DNA of 64,000 bases from CAZQEZ01 sp964592475 (GCA_964592475.1 CAZQEZ010000001.1:35225-99224), one strand, 5' to 3'. Shown: positions 9,425 to 18,594, numbered from the stretch's first letter. Made by a program: numbers and translations. The notes: generated from the sequence alone by a model not told the origin.

Positions 9425-9937
9425 ATGATTCAAATTATTGCTTTTTTAATTGTAATATACAACCAGCCGACTAGCAATACCTCCGAAAGAACTTTCATTA
9501 TCGAGGATAGCGAAGTAAAGACCACTTTTGCAGTGGATGAAAAGTTTTTAGGCACTTATCAGGGAAGAAAAAATGGATTCTTAACCCTAAAAATGGATGG
9601 AACCGGTGAATACCTTTACGATATTTATTTTCCCAATAAATCTTGCAAGCGAGATACCATCCAAATAGAATGGGGTTTTATACTTGATGAAAATGATAAA
9701 ATAGCTAAATTTGAAAGATCCTATGGCTACTCCTTTCCTATCATTTATAAGGCAATAGGGGAAATTTCATTTCAAAATTGTACTCGAAAAATTATGATCG
9801 ACTATATTTTAGAATATAATGTGGATGAATTTCTCACCGTGAGTTCATCTGACGACTGGAAAAAATCTATTCCATACAGGGAGATGCAGAAAGAAACCAT
9901 TGAAAAAGCAGTAGAACAACGGTTTAAAAATCACTAA
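9425..9937 (+). CDS. Hypothetical protein, probably exported, 170 aa
   Basis: Residues 1-13 are hydrophobic (MIQIIAFLIVIYN), giving a short signal or anchor. The mature part contains strand-like stretches (FLGTYQGRKNGFLTLKMDGTGEYLYDIYF), a Cys in NKSCKRD, and a second in FQNCTRK, which could form a periplasmic disulphide. The pattern resembles small lipocalin-like proteins (K-x-x-G-x-Y-x-x-x-K-x-G), but I cannot name a family. It precedes arsC by a 46-base gap to the TTG or 64 bases to the preferred ATG. Confidence 0.55.
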   Translation: MIQIIAFLIVIYNQPTSNTSERTFIIEDSEVKTTFAVDEKFLGTYQGRKNGFLTLKMDGTGEYLYDIYFPNKSCKRDTIQIEWGFILDENDKIAKFERSYGYSFPIIYKAIGEISFQNCTRKIMIDYILEYNVDEFLTVSSSDDWKKSIPYREMQKETIEKAVEQRFKNH

Positions 9938-10001
9938 ATTAATTAAACTTAATATCCACAAATGGTTGAGGTAATCATTATTTTTGCCAAAAAACCAAGA
10001 A

Positions 10002-10340
10002 ATGACAATTTATCACAACGCTCGCTGCCGCAAAAGCCGGGAAACTTTAGCACTTATAAGAGAGGCTGGCATTGAACCTACCATAATTGAATACCTTAAA
10101 ACACCCCCTACTCCAAAGCAATTAGAAAATTTGATACAGAAGCTTTCACTTTCTCCTGAACAATTAGTTAGGAAAAACGAAAAGGTATATAAGGAAAATT
10201 TTAAAGGGAAAACCATAACCAGACAGGAATGGCTTGAAACTTTAGCTGCAAATCCCGTTTTGATAGAAAGGCCGATTGTGGTACACAATGATAAAGCAGT
10301 AATTGGCAGGCCTCCTGAAAATGTAAAAGAATTATTATGA
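10002..10340 (+). CDS. arsC: ArsC/Spx-family glutaredoxin-type arsenate reductase
   Basis: A 112-aa thioredoxin-fold protein. The N-terminus MTIYHNARCRKSRETLALI carries the single reactive Cys followed by an Arg, as in glutaredoxin-dependent ArsC. The later arginines of IERPIVV and IGRPPENV match the arsenate-binding set. An in-frame TTG at 9984 would add six residues, but the ATG at 10002 gives the usual family N-terminus, so I chose it. Many Bacteroidota chromosomes carry this gene away from ars operons, so its substrate may be something other than arsenate. The stop overlaps the hemE start (ATGA), so the two are coupled. Confidence 0.85.
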   Translation: MTIYHNARCRKSRETLALIREAGIEPTIIEYLKTPPTPKQLENLIQKLSLSPEQLVRKNEKVYKENFKGKTITRQEWLETLAANPVLIERPIVVHNDKAVIGRPPENVKELL

Positions 10341-11365
10341 TTAAAAATGACTTGCTACTGAAAGCAGCCCGAGGAGAGAATACCAGCCGAACTCCTGTTT
10401 GGCTCATGCGTCAGGCAGGTAGAATTTTACCAGAATATCGTGAAGTAAGGGGAAAGTTAAGTGGATTTGTAGAACTGGTAAAAACTCCTGAAAAAGCTGC
10501 CGAAGTTACCCTTCAACCTGTAGATATCTTAAAGGTAGATGCAGCCATTATCTTCTCGGATATCCTTGTTATTCCAGAGGCCATGGGATTGCCATATGAA
10601 ATGGTAGAGAAGAAAGGACCTCATTTTCCTAAAACCATCAATAATAAAGCGCAAATAGATATTCTTAAAGTAGCAGACCCGGCCACTGATCTACATTATG
10701 TATTAGAGGCAATAAAAATTACTAAAAAAGAACTTGCCGGCAGAGTTCCATTAATTGGCTTTGCTGGTGCCCCCTGGACCATCTTTGCCTATATGGTAGA
10801 AGGCATGGGAAGCAAAACATTTAGCAAAGCCCGCGGTAAATTATACACTGATCCACAATTTGCTCATCGCTTATTAAATAAAATAACACAAAGTACTATT
10901 GCTTATTTGAAAGCTCAAATAGCCTCAGGAGCCGACCTTGTGCAAATATTTGACTCATGGGCAGGTATTCTGCCGCCTACACAGTATCAGGAATTTTCAC
11001 TTGCTTACATCAAAAAGATTTGTGATGCTATTAACGAAGTACCGGTAACTGTATTTGCCAAGGGAGCATATTTTGCACTTGATAGTATGAAGGATTTATC
11101 TTGTGAAACCATTGGACTGGATTGGAATATGAACCCCGTGAAGACCAGGGAGATTTTTGGTACATCAAAAACTTTGCAAGGGAATCTAGATCCTTGCCTG
11201 CTTTACTCCGGGTTCAAAACCATAGAAAATGAAACTATAAACATGTTAAAAGCTTTTGGACCTCAACGGCATATAGCAAATCTTGGTCATGGGGTATATC
11301 CGGATACAGATCCTGAAAAAGTGAAATGCTTTATTGAAACTGTGAAAAATTTTCAACCAAAATGA
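10337..11365 (+). CDS. hemE: Uroporphyrinogen decarboxylase
   Basis: Converts uroporphyrinogen III to coproporphyrinogen III in haem synthesis, in the cytoplasm. At 342 aa it has the family's normal length. The N-terminal signature RTPVWLMRQAGRILPEYR, the substrate-site stretch GFAGAPWTIFAYMVEG, FDSWAG and the C-terminal NLGHGVYPDTDPE are all present and intact. The start overlaps arsC by 4 bases, and the stop overlaps the ATG of a decayed glycosidase by 4 bases. That suggests a former three-gene operon. Assignment is firm. Confidence 0.97.
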   Translation: MIKNDLLLKAARGENTSRTPVWLMRQAGRILPEYREVRGKLSGFVELVKTPEKAAEVTLQPVDILKVDAAIIFSDILVIPEAMGLPYEMVEKKGPHFPKTINNKAQIDILKVADPATDLHYVLEAIKITKKELAGRVPLIGFAGAPWTIFAYMVEGMGSKTFSKARGKLYTDPQFAHRLLNKITQSTIAYLKAQIASGADLVQIFDSWAGILPPTQYQEFSLAYIKKICDAINEVPVTVFAKGAYFALDSMKDLSCETIGLDWNMNPVKTREIFGTSKTLQGNLDPCLLYSGFKTIENETINMLKAFGPQRHIANLGHGVYPDTDPEKVKCFIETVKNFQPK

Positions 11366-11610
11366 AACTTCGCGTAAAAGGCTTACTGATCTTAATTTTT
11401 CTATCATTATATTTCATGTGACAAAACCCGTTAGTTCCTCCGGGCACGTACCTGGCTGATCCTTCTGCACACTCTTTGATGGGAATACGTTATATGTTTA
11501 TGGTTCCAGATGCCTTAATCATCACTTTTTCTGGTCATGGAAATATCCTGTTTTATCTAAAAAAATATAAACCTCTGAACGTTTTAGAAATGAGCGGTGC
11601 AGTGATATAA
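11362..11610 (+). pseudogene. Decayed GH43 glycosidase remnant
   Basis: An ATG overlapping the hemE stop begins a hydrophobic leader (MKLRVKGLLILIFLSLYFM) that ends at an in-frame TGA (11419-11421). The same frame then reads QNPLVPPGTYLADPSAH. A one-base shift at about 11473 gives FDGNTLYVYGSR, and further on WSWKYPVLSKK. NPL-x-PPG-x-Y-x-ADP-x-A-H followed by FDG-x-LYVYGS is the N-terminal catalytic-Asp segment of GH43 glycosidases (xylosidase/arabinosidase type). Only about 80 of 300 or more codons survive before the sequence runs into the convergent MscS gene, so the gene is truncated as well as frameshifted. Confidence 0.8.
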
Positions 11611-11619
11611 CCAAATGAA

Positions 11620-12519
11620 TTACCCGTTTATAAACTTTGCAATTACAAATGGCACCTTCCTTTTGATCTGCTTTTCAATGTGATCGTTATCTTCGTGCAG
11701 CACTACCTGAAATTTTAGATCCAGTTGATCCTTGCCTAGTTTGATTATTTTAAGCGCATAGGAGTCGGGAATAATGTATTGTTCATATTCTTTTAAACTT
11801 TCGATCAGGTGGGTTTTCAGCGCCTCCAGTTTATTACCAAAGGTATGCGCCACTTGAAATTCTACAATTACTTTTGGTATGGCCTGTTTGCTGTAATTGA
11901 TCATTTCTGTATTAAAAAATGCTATGTTAGGAATAAGCACCAGCTCATCATCTTCATTGATCATATGCATATTCATCAACTTAATATCTACAATATGACC
12001 TTTTTGGTTGCCTATTTTTACAAAATCGCCAATAGATACCTGGTTGTTGAACATGATGATCAAGCCATTGATCATGTTGCTAATGTAATCTTTGAACAAG
12101 ATAGCAAAAGCTGCAGCGGCAAAACCTACGGAAGCGAAAAGCTGTGTAATTGTAATTTCGAAAAGGAGCAATACCGCCAGAAAAAAGATGAATACAGAAA
12201 GAACAGTACTTGCCTGGTTGATTCCCACTACAAAATTTTCACTACGTCTTAGCCAGTGTCGCCGATTGTAAACTCCAATTAATATAAGCCTGGAAATAGT
12301 GATGACCAAATGACCGGTGAAAAAGAACAAAACAGCTTCGATCAAACGCACCACAAAATAGTTGGTTTCGATGTTTTCTTTATTTTCCTGGTAAAAATTA
12401 GTCCAATAAAATAAAACTGCAATAAGCAACAGGTAAAAGATAATTTTGACTGCAAAAATCATCTTACTTCTATTGCTGATGCTTGCTTTGTGTTTTGACT
12501 TTTTCTCTTCGGGCTTCAT
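11620..12519 (-). CDS. MscS-family mechanosensitive channel
   Basis: A 299-aa small-conductance mechanosensitive channel homologue of the inner membrane. A basic N-terminus is followed by three hydrophobic segments (about residues 25-45, 60-85, 100-130). The pore-lining helix region ASVGFAAAAFAILFKDYISNMINGLIIMF is typical, and then comes the beta domain (VSIGDFVKIGNQKGHIVDIKLMNMHMINEDDELVLIPN). These proteins release solutes on hypo-osmotic shock. A TAATTTTG element lies 18 bases before the start. Family assignment is firm; gating behaviour cannot be judged. Confidence 0.9.
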   Translation of the reverse strand: MKPEEKKSKHKASISNRSKMIFAVKIIFYLLLIAVLFYWTNFYQENKENIETNYFVVRLIEAVLFFFTGHLVITISRLILIGVYNRRHWLRRSENFVVGINQASTVLSVFIFFLAVLLLFEITITQLFASVGFAAAAFAILFKDYISNMINGLIIMFNNQVSIGDFVKIGNQKGHIVDIKLMNMHMINEDDELVLIPNIAFFNTEMINYSKQAIPKVIVEFQVAHTFGNKLEALKTHLIESLKEYEQYIIPDSYALKIIKLGKDQLDLKFQVVLHEDNDHIEKQIKRKVPFVIAKFING

Positions 12520-12537
12520 GTTAATATTTTAAAGCCG

Positions 12538-12545
12538 CAAAATTA
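12538..12545 (-). promoter_or_regulatory. Candidate -7 promoter element (TAATTTTG) for the MscS gene
   Basis: TAnnTTTG match on the minus strand, 18 bases upstream of the MscS start, with TTTTTG 15 bases further upstream as a possible -33 element. The short distance would give a near-leaderless transcript. Confidence 0.4.
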
Positions 12546-12580
12546 ATGTAAAGTATCAATCAAAAATTAAACGCTTCGAA

Positions 12581-13771
12581 TTATTTATTTTGTAAAACCT
12601 GTTCAAATACGTCTACAATACGATCAATTTCTGATGTACTGATGATCAATGGTGGCAGGAAACGAATCACGGTGTCTGCGGTGCAATTAGCCAAAACCCC
12701 ATGCTTAGCCATTTCAGGTACCAGTGCTTTTCCGGATTCTTTCAAATCTACTCCCAGCATCAATCCTTTGCCTCTTATTTCTCTTATAATTGCATGTTTT
12801 TCAGCTAGAAGCTTCAGCTTATTTACAAAGTATTCACTCTTTTGCAGTACTTCGTGGCAAAGGTCTTCTTCTATGATAGTTTTAAGCGTGGTATAAGCAA
12901 TACTGGCAGCTAATGGATTACCTCCAAAAGTAGTGCCATGGTCGCCAGGTTGAAAAGCAGCTGCAACATTCTCTTTAGCCACCACGGCTCCTATGGGCAC
13001 TCCGCCACCTAGTCCTTTGGCCAAAGTGAGAATATCGGGCACTATATCGGCATATTGATAAGCAAACATTTTGCCGGTGCGGCCAATACCACATTGTATT
13101 TCGTCAAAAACTAATAGGATATCATTTTCGCTACACCACTGTCTTACTTTCTTCAGGTAATCTAAACTTGCTGGTCGAATACCCCCCTCCCCTTGTACCG
13201 GTTCAATAAAAACTCCAATGATCTCATCTTTTTCTTTTAGCTTTTGCAAAGCTGTCAGATCATTAAAAGGTACCTGACGAAATCCTTCTGGCAATGGCTC
13301 AAATCCTTTTTGATATTTGGCGCTGCCCATGGCAATAGTCGCTAGTGTACGGCCATGAAAGCAATTCTCCATGGAAACAATTACACCTTTTTTACCTTTA
13401 TTATGCGCGTATTTTCTTGCAAGTTTTAGTGCTCCTTCATTAGCTTCAGCACCACTATTGCAAAAATATACTTTATCTAGCCCACTTACTTCAGTTAGTA
13501 TTTTAGCAAGGGCACTTTGAGGCGCATTAAAATAGATATTGGAAATATGAATTAATTTGGTGGCTTGGTCTTGTAATGCCTGAACTATTTTAGGATGGGA
13601 ATGCCCTAGCGCGTTTACCGCAATACCAGCCAGGGCATCTATGTATTCTTTGCCTTCACTATCTACCACCTTGCAGCCTTTGCCGGAGAGCAGGGTAATG
13701 GGCATGCGCCTGTACATGTTAAAGTGGGCATCTTCAGTAAAATTTTGAGTTTTGGTGGTAATTTCTGACAT
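12581..13771 (-). CDS. argD: Acetylornithine aminotransferase-type class III aminotransferase
   Basis: A PLP enzyme of 396 aa, the normal ArgD length. It would convert N-acetylglutamate semialdehyde to N-acetylornithine in arginine synthesis. Visible family features are GKEYIDALAGIAVNALGHSHP near the N-terminus, the PLP-contacting NSGAEANEGALKLAR, FHGRTLATIAMGS, the FDEIQCGIGRTG segment with the conserved Asp, and the Schiff-base Lys in TLAKGLGGGVPIGAV. No other arginine gene is nearby. A related omega-aminotransferase with a different substrate (for example ornithine) cannot be excluded from motifs alone. Confidence 0.85.
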   Translation of the reverse strand: MSEITTKTQNFTEDAHFNMYRRMPITLLSGKGCKVVDSEGKEYIDALAGIAVNALGHSHPKIVQALQDQATKLIHISNIYFNAPQSALAKILTEVSGLDKVYFCNSGAEANEGALKLARKYAHNKGKKGVIVSMENCFHGRTLATIAMGSAKYQKGFEPLPEGFRQVPFNDLTALQKLKEKDEIIGVFIEPVQGEGGIRPASLDYLKKVRQWCSENDILLVFDEIQCGIGRTGKMFAYQYADIVPDILTLAKGLGGGVPIGAVVAKENVAAAFQPGDHGTTFGGNPLAASIAYTTLKTIIEEDLCHEVLQKSEYFVNKLKLLAEKHAIIREIRGKGLMLGVDLKESGKALVPEMAKHGVLANCTADTVIRFLPPLIISTSEIDRIVDVFEQVLQNK

Positions 13772-13790
13772 TGCTTTTCCATTTTATGCC

Positions 13791-13798
13791 AAAAGTAC
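13791..13798 (-). promoter_or_regulatory. Candidate -7 promoter element (TACTTTTG) for argD
   Basis: TAnnTTTG match on the minus strand, 19 bases before the argD start; a TTTA sits 19 bases upstream as a weak -33 candidate. Confidence 0.4.
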
Positions 13799-13954
13799 GG
13801 CTATTATCAAAGATTTTAAAGTAAAAACAGCCTAAATTGAATAATGGTAAGGCTAATGAAACTATCTCATACAATTGATGCACCTTCAGCCATTTTATTT
13901 GACATGACTTAATAATTCATGACATAAATCATAATAAAAATGAGGAGGCACTTC

Positions 13955-13962
13955 TATATTTG
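13955..13962 (+). promoter_or_regulatory. Candidate -7 promoter element (TATATTTG) for bioB
   Basis: TAnnTTTG match only 15 bases before the bioB start, predicting a very short 5' leader. No clear -33 element was found. Confidence 0.4.
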
Positions 13963-13977
13963 AAAAAAAACTAGAAA

Positions 13978-14898
13978 ATGCAAACTTTCCCAAATACTGT
14001 TCTTGAATTGGATTATTGGCTTTCACTTTATCAGCTTCCCTGGAGCGAACTTACTACAATTGCCAATCGCTATAGGCGGGAATACTTTGATCAAAATCTT
14101 GATTACTGTTCCATCATTAATGCCAAATCAGGTAAATGCTCAGAAGATTGCCGGTTTTGTGCTCAATCTGTACATTACAATACAGGAGTACAAGAATACA
14201 GCTATCTTAAACCGGAAAAAATATTGCATCTGGCTCGTCAAATGGAAAATAAAGGTGTGGGGCATTTCAGCATGGTAACTAGCGGCAAGGCTGTAACCAA
14301 TAGCCTGCTCAAACAGCTTTTGCCCATTTATAAATTGCTGAAAAAAGAAACTACTCTTAAACTTTGTGCTTCACACGGCTTATTGAATGAAGCTCAGGCA
14401 TTTGCATTGAAAGAAGCTGGCGTAAATCGCTATCACCACAACCTGGAGAGCAGCCGTTCTTATTATAATAAAATATGTACCACACATCATTTTGATGAAA
14501 GAGTAACTACCGTGAAGGCAGCAAAAACAGCCGGCATGGAAGTTTGTAGTGGCGGTATAATAGGCTTAGGAGAAAATGTGGCTCAGCGGATCGAGCTTGC
14601 AATGGAAATAAACCAATTAAATGTAGATTCTATACCGCTTAATTTTTTAATGCCGGTGGCAGGTACTCCTATGGCAGATACTAAAAAATTAGATATTACT
14701 GATATTCTTAAAATCCTCGCTATTTTTAGAATTATTAATCCATCTACAGAAATTCGTATTGCCGGGGGCAGACAACTACTTATAGGCTATGAAAAGGAAA
14801 TGCTAAAGGCTGGCATAAGTGGGTTAATGGTGGGTAACTACCTGACTACCAATGGAATAGATACCGAAGTTGATTTAAAACTTATGCATCAGGATTAG
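13978..14898 (+). CDS. bioB: Biotin synthase
   Basis: A radical SAM enzyme of 306 aa that inserts sulphur into dethiobiotin in the last step of biotin synthesis. The radical-SAM cluster motif is GKCSEDCRFCAQS (CxxxCxxC). Other family segments are YHHNLESSRSYYNKICTTH, VCSGGIIGLGE, PLNFLMPVAGTPM and the C-terminal IRIAGGRQ with the Arg that binds the second iron-sulphur cluster. The gene stands alone, without other bio genes nearby. Family assignment is firm, though the closely related HydE/PylB group is a weak alternative. Confidence 0.9.
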   Translation: MQTFPNTVLELDYWLSLYQLPWSELTTIANRYRREYFDQNLDYCSIINAKSGKCSEDCRFCAQSVHYNTGVQEYSYLKPEKILHLARQMENKGVGHFSMVTSGKAVTNSLLKQLLPIYKLLKKETTLKLCASHGLLNEAQAFALKEAGVNRYHHNLESSRSYYNKICTTHHFDERVTTVKAAKTAGMEVCSGGIIGLGENVAQRIELAMEINQLNVDSIPLNFLMPVAGTPMADTKKLDITDILKILAIFRIINPSTEIRIAGGRQLLIGYEKEMLKAGISGLMVGNYLTTNGIDTEVDLKLMHQD

Positions 14899-14908
14899 AA
14901 TGTCCACT

Positions 14909-14958
14909 GAGAATGCCTTACATATTGGTATAATACCATAAAAGTCATTCTCATTTTT
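14909..14958 (+). terminator. Probable rho-independent terminator after bioB
   Basis: GAGAATG (14909-14915) pairs with CATTCTC (14946-14952), followed by ATTTTT. A small inner hairpin (TGGTAT/ATACCA) stacks inside the loop. It lies 11 bases after the bioB stop. Confidence 0.5.
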
Positions 14959-15030
14959 AGATCATCCTGGTTACTATGCTTTATTTTTTAAGCTGTTATC
15001 AACAATAATTAATTTTTATTTGGTACAGAT

Positions 15031-15038
15031 TATATTTG
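15031..15038 (+). promoter_or_regulatory. Candidate -7 promoter element (TATATTTG)
   Basis: Exact TAnnTTTG match 34 bases before the start of the PrsW-type gene at 15072; the -33 partner is not clear. Confidence 0.45.
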
Positions 15039-15071
15039 TGAATATCTTGCCATTATAAAAATAACAAAGAC

Positions 15072-16796
15072 ATGCTTATCATTATCATAGTAGCTTTCCT
15101 CTTTTTAATAACTTTCTTTACTTATTTGCATCAAACTTATAAGTATAGCAAAAATAAAAACTTAATATTTAAAACGGGCGTATTTCGACCACTGCTAATC
15201 ACAATTACTATTTTAGCAATTGCTCCACTAATTGTAAATTTTATTTTACCAAATGCCTTTTTTGAGTTCGACACTACTAATCCTGTAGTTTTAAATTCAG
15301 CTGTTTTAAATGAGTTAAAAAGCAATGGTGATTATATGGGCTATTATAAAGAAATAATAGCGGCCACATTGCAAAATATAAATTATCCCGGTATATTAAT
15401 AGCCTCTTTAATAATGATCGCCTGGTTTGTATACTTGAAAAAACTAGATTTTTTTGATCAGGATAAGCCTTTTTATGTTTACGGAACTTTATTGGCAGGC
15501 ATTTTAGTCACCTTTGCAACCTTAATTATCTCTATCTTTCTCAGAGATACTTTTAATATTCATTATCGGGGGGAAACCCTTTACGACCTATTTATTCATT
15601 TTTTCCTGGGCGTTGGAGTGGTTGAAGAATTCATGAAATTGCTTCCTTTATTTTTTATCATGCTTTTTACAAGGCAATTAAAAGAACCCTACGATTATAT
15701 ATTGTATGTAAGCATTTCGGCATTGGGTTTTGCCTTCATTGAAAACCTTCTTTATTTTCAGCAGCTAGATGGCGTATTGGTAGCAGGCAGAGCCCTTATG
15801 GCGGCAGTTGCTCACATCATGTTTTCGACGTTTTGTGTTTACGGATTGGTTATAGCCAAGTATAAGTATAAGAAATCCCCGGTTTTATATTTCCTGGGTT
15901 CATTTACCATTGGTTCTTTTGCTCATGGCTTGTATGATTATATGGCAACTGAATCGATGATTTTTATGCTTATTGTCTTCTTCATTTTTGCGTTACAAAG
16001 TTTTTCTATTATTATCAATAATTCAATTAATAACAGTCGATATTTTACTTATAAGATCTTTTATAATGCAGAGCAATCTAAATATAGATTAGCAACCTTA
16101 CTTTCCTCGGTTTTAGCCTTATCTTATATATTAGATTCTTTTAAATACGGAAAAGCCGAAGCTAATCATATTTTTATGGTCTCTTGTTTAGTAGGGGTTC
16201 TTTTTATAATATTTTATGTAACAAATTTCAGCAGTCTGGATTTGGTAAGAGGCTATTGGCGTCCTATTAAATTCAGGTTTAAACCAGATTACGATGACCC
16301 TGTAGGTTTACGAGGTATAAGTGCTTTTGCCAGAATGTTTAAATATAACTTTATACTTCCTTTAAACATTGTGACTTATAAAGTGTGGCTTAAGGCCCCC
16401 TATTATAACGAATGGCTTTATGACAAAATGTATGATACTAAAGGAGTAATAGTAGACAGAATAAAGCTTTATGATAATGATAATGATATCAACAAGGTAG
16501 ATATTGACTGGTTTTTAGTAAAGCTGGAAGAGCCTTTAAGTTTTACCGGGATTAATAAGCATTTTGTATTGGTAAAGCTTGAAAGCAAAGAAAGTTCATT
16601 AATTCATGATGCTGATGTAAGAGGATACCTGAGATTAATACCATCGCTGGATATGATCAAAGAAAAAAGACCCAAGAAAAAGAATTTTGAATACGTGGGC
16701 TATGTTTTAATAGATTCGTATCAAATTCCTGATTTTAAAATAAGCAAGCCTACCCAAATCCCTTTAAATGGCAATAAAGGTTTGGTGAAGATTTGA
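15072..16796 (+). CDS. PrsW-type intramembrane metalloprotease with long C-terminal extension
   Basis: A polytopic membrane protein of 574 aa. The N-terminal 350 residues hold about nine hydrophobic helices and the PrsW motifs: GVVEEFMK (EExxK), GFAFIENLLYF, the His of AAVAHIMFST and HGLYDYM. In Bacillus, PrsW cleaves the anti-sigma factor RsiW by regulated proteolysis. This protein is much longer than usual. After two further helices it carries about 200 mostly soluble residues (from about 390) that I cannot assign, containing VDWFLVKLEEPL-like strands. No sigma/anti-sigma pair adjoins it, so the substrate is unknown. An exact TAnnTTTG element lies just upstream. Confidence 0.8.
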   Translation: MLIIIIVAFLFLITFFTYLHQTYKYSKNKNLIFKTGVFRPLLITITILAIAPLIVNFILPNAFFEFDTTNPVVLNSAVLNELKSNGDYMGYYKEIIAATLQNINYPGILIASLIMIAWFVYLKKLDFFDQDKPFYVYGTLLAGILVTFATLIISIFLRDTFNIHYRGETLYDLFIHFFLGVGVVEEFMKLLPLFFIMLFTRQLKEPYDYILYVSISALGFAFIENLLYFQQLDGVLVAGRALMAAVAHIMFSTFCVYGLVIAKYKYKKSPVLYFLGSFTIGSFAHGLYDYMATESMIFMLIVFFIFALQSFSIIINNSINNSRYFTYKIFYNAEQSKYRLATLLSSVLALSYILDSFKYGKAEANHIFMVSCLVGVLFIIFYVTNFSSLDLVRGYWRPIKFRFKPDYDDPVGLRGISAFARMFKYNFILPLNIVTYKVWLKAPYYNEWLYDKMYDTKGVIVDRIKLYDNDNDINKVDIDWFLVKLEEPLSFTGINKHFVLVKLESKESSLIHDADVRGYLRLIPSLDMIKEKRPKKKNFEYVGYVLIDSYQIPDFKISKPTQIPLNGNKGLVKI

Positions 16797-16885
16797 TTTA
16801 TTTATCAAAATAAAAAAATATTTTCAAACTAAAGGTTATTTTAATAGTAATCAGAAATATTTTCTTATGTTATTTCCAAGTTAAT

Positions 16886-16893
16886 TATATTTG
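16886..16893 (+). promoter_or_regulatory. Candidate -7 promoter element (TATATTTG)
   Basis: Exact TAnnTTTG match 25 bases before the ADP-ribosylglycohydrolase-family gene; probably drives the 16919-19545 pair. Confidence 0.45.
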
Positions 16894-16918
16894 GCCAAGC
16901 ATTAAATAAGATTTACTT

Positions 16919-18592
16919 ATGAAGAAGATATTACTGCTATCATTTACTATTAGCATTATTGCCTGTAACAATAATCAAAAAGTATATTATAAACTTTCGC
17001 AGAGCGACTATCAAGATAAAATGAAAGGCGCTTGGGTAGGACAGATGGCCGGTGTAGGCTGGGGACTGCCTACCGAATTTGACTTCACCGATCAAATCAT
17101 TCCCATGGAGCAAGTACCCGAGTGGAAGGATGAAATGATTAATCAACATGGCAATGACGATATCTATGTGGAAATGACCTTTCTACATTCAATGGATAAA
17201 TATGGTATTGATGTATCCATCGAGCAGGCTGGTATAGACTTTGCCAATACCGGCTATACCCTCTGGGCCGCTAATAAAACCGGTCGGGAAAACTTACGCT
17301 ATGGCATAGCGCCCCCTGCCTCCAGCCACCCTCAATTCAGCAATAATTGTGATGACATTGATTACCAAATAGAAGCTGATTACAGTGGTATTATTGCACC
17401 CGGTATGCCTCAGGTGCCAATAGCTATGGGAGAGAAATTTGGCCGTTTGATAAATTATGGGGATGGCATGTATGGTGGACAATTTGTAGGGGCAATGTAT
17501 TCAGCTGCTTTTTTTCTTGATGACATCAAAGAAGTAGTAAAAGCAGGTGTTCAGGCCATTCCATCTCAAAGTCACTATGCAACCTGCATCAACGATGTAA
17601 TCACGTGGCACCAGCAATACCCAGCTAATTGGCAAAAAACCTGGCAACTAATAGAAGATAAATATCACAACAAGCTTGATTACCAGCAATTTGCAAAACA
17701 AACAGATGCCTGGATACCCATAGATGCAAAACTAAATGGTGCTTATATAGCATTGGGACTATTGTATGGCAATGGAAATATGGACAGCACCATTGTAATT
17801 TCTATGCGAGGAGGAAAAGATTCTGACTGTAACCCATCCAATGCAGCCGGTGTTTTAGGCACGATGATTGGTTTCGAAAATTTGGATGACAAATTTAAAA
17901 GAGCATTGGATTATGAGCGGAAATTTAGCTACAGCGGATATAATTTTAATCAATTAATCACCCTTTGTGAAAAATTTACCCGCCAACTTATAGTAAAAAA
18001 CAATGGAGAGATAAAAGAAGAAAATCAAGAAACTGTCTTTTATATCAAAAAAAACAATCCTGAACCCTCTGATTTTATTCCTAGCTACAACCCAAAACCT
18101 GCTCCCGAACAAATGCAATATACTGCTGAAGAATTAAAACAAATAAACGCCTGGGCTGCGGCACATTTTACTCCTTTGGTAGAAAAATATAATTTAAATC
18201 TTAGCATTTACCATTGTGGAAAAAGCGTCAACCCGGGATTAATAAAATGGAATAAAACTGAAAACGTGATTACTACTATTCCCATGTCGGCTCAGCGGAG
18301 CGTAATCATAGAGTTTACAGAGAAAAACCTGATTCCTGCTGGTAAATCAGCGTTTTTCAAATTTAAAGCGGGCCACGAACCGGGAGAAAGCTGGCAATTA
18401 ATAGTTCGAAACGGAGATAAACGAGTTGACTCTTTAATTGCTGAAACCAATAGCAAAAATGGATGGGTTGATTTTAAAGTTGACTTAAGTCACTTTGCTG
18501 GTAAAGAAAATATTCGCTTAGTGATGAACGCTAAAGCAGATAAAAAAATAACTAAAAATTATTGGGCTGATTTTAAATTAGAAATACTGTAA
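16919..18592 (+). CDS. Exported ADP-ribosylglycohydrolase-family lipoprotein
   Basis: A 557-aa lipoprotein: signal peptide with lipobox IIAC and acylated Cys at about residue 16. Residues about 30-350 are an ADP-ribosylglycohydrolase (ARH/DraG) fold, with KMKGAWVGQMAGVGWGLPTEF at the start, a metal-binding NDD in HGNDDIYVEMTFL and a second metal motif GGKDSDCNPSNAAGVLG. The C-terminal 150 residues look like a beta-sandwich (GHEPGESWQLIVRNGDKRV). ARH enzymes cleave N- or O-glycosidic bonds of ADP-ribose. Exported Bacteroidota members more likely act on nucleoside-like or sugar N-glycosides, which is my inference. It is followed two bases later by a TIM-barrel gene. Confidence 0.8.
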   Translation: MKKILLLSFTISIIACNNNQKVYYKLSQSDYQDKMKGAWVGQMAGVGWGLPTEFDFTDQIIPMEQVPEWKDEMINQHGNDDIYVEMTFLHSMDKYGIDVSIEQAGIDFANTGYTLWAANKTGRENLRYGIAPPASSHPQFSNNCDDIDYQIEADYSGIIAPGMPQVPIAMGEKFGRLINYGDGMYGGQFVGAMYSAAFFLDDIKEVVKAGVQAIPSQSHYATCINDVITWHQQYPANWQKTWQLIEDKYHNKLDYQQFAKQTDAWIPIDAKLNGAYIALGLLYGNGNMDSTIVISMRGGKDSDCNPSNAAGVLGTMIGFENLDDKFKRALDYERKFSYSGYNFNQLITLCEKFTRQLIVKNNGEIKEENQETVFYIKKNNPEPSDFIPSYNPKPAPEQMQYTAEELKQINAWAAAHFTPLVEKYNLNLSIYHCGKSVNPGLIKWNKTENVITTIPMSAQRSVIIEFTEKNLIPAGKSAFFKFKAGHEPGESWQLIVRNGDKRVDSLIAETNSKNGWVDFKVDLSHFAGKENIRLVMNAKADKKITKNYWADFKLEIL

Positions 18593-18594
18593 AA

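Noticed and set aside
11419..11421. In-frame TGA in the GH43 remnant as a possible selenocysteine or recoding site
   Set aside because: A separate frameshift follows and the catalytic domain is truncated, so plain decay explains it.
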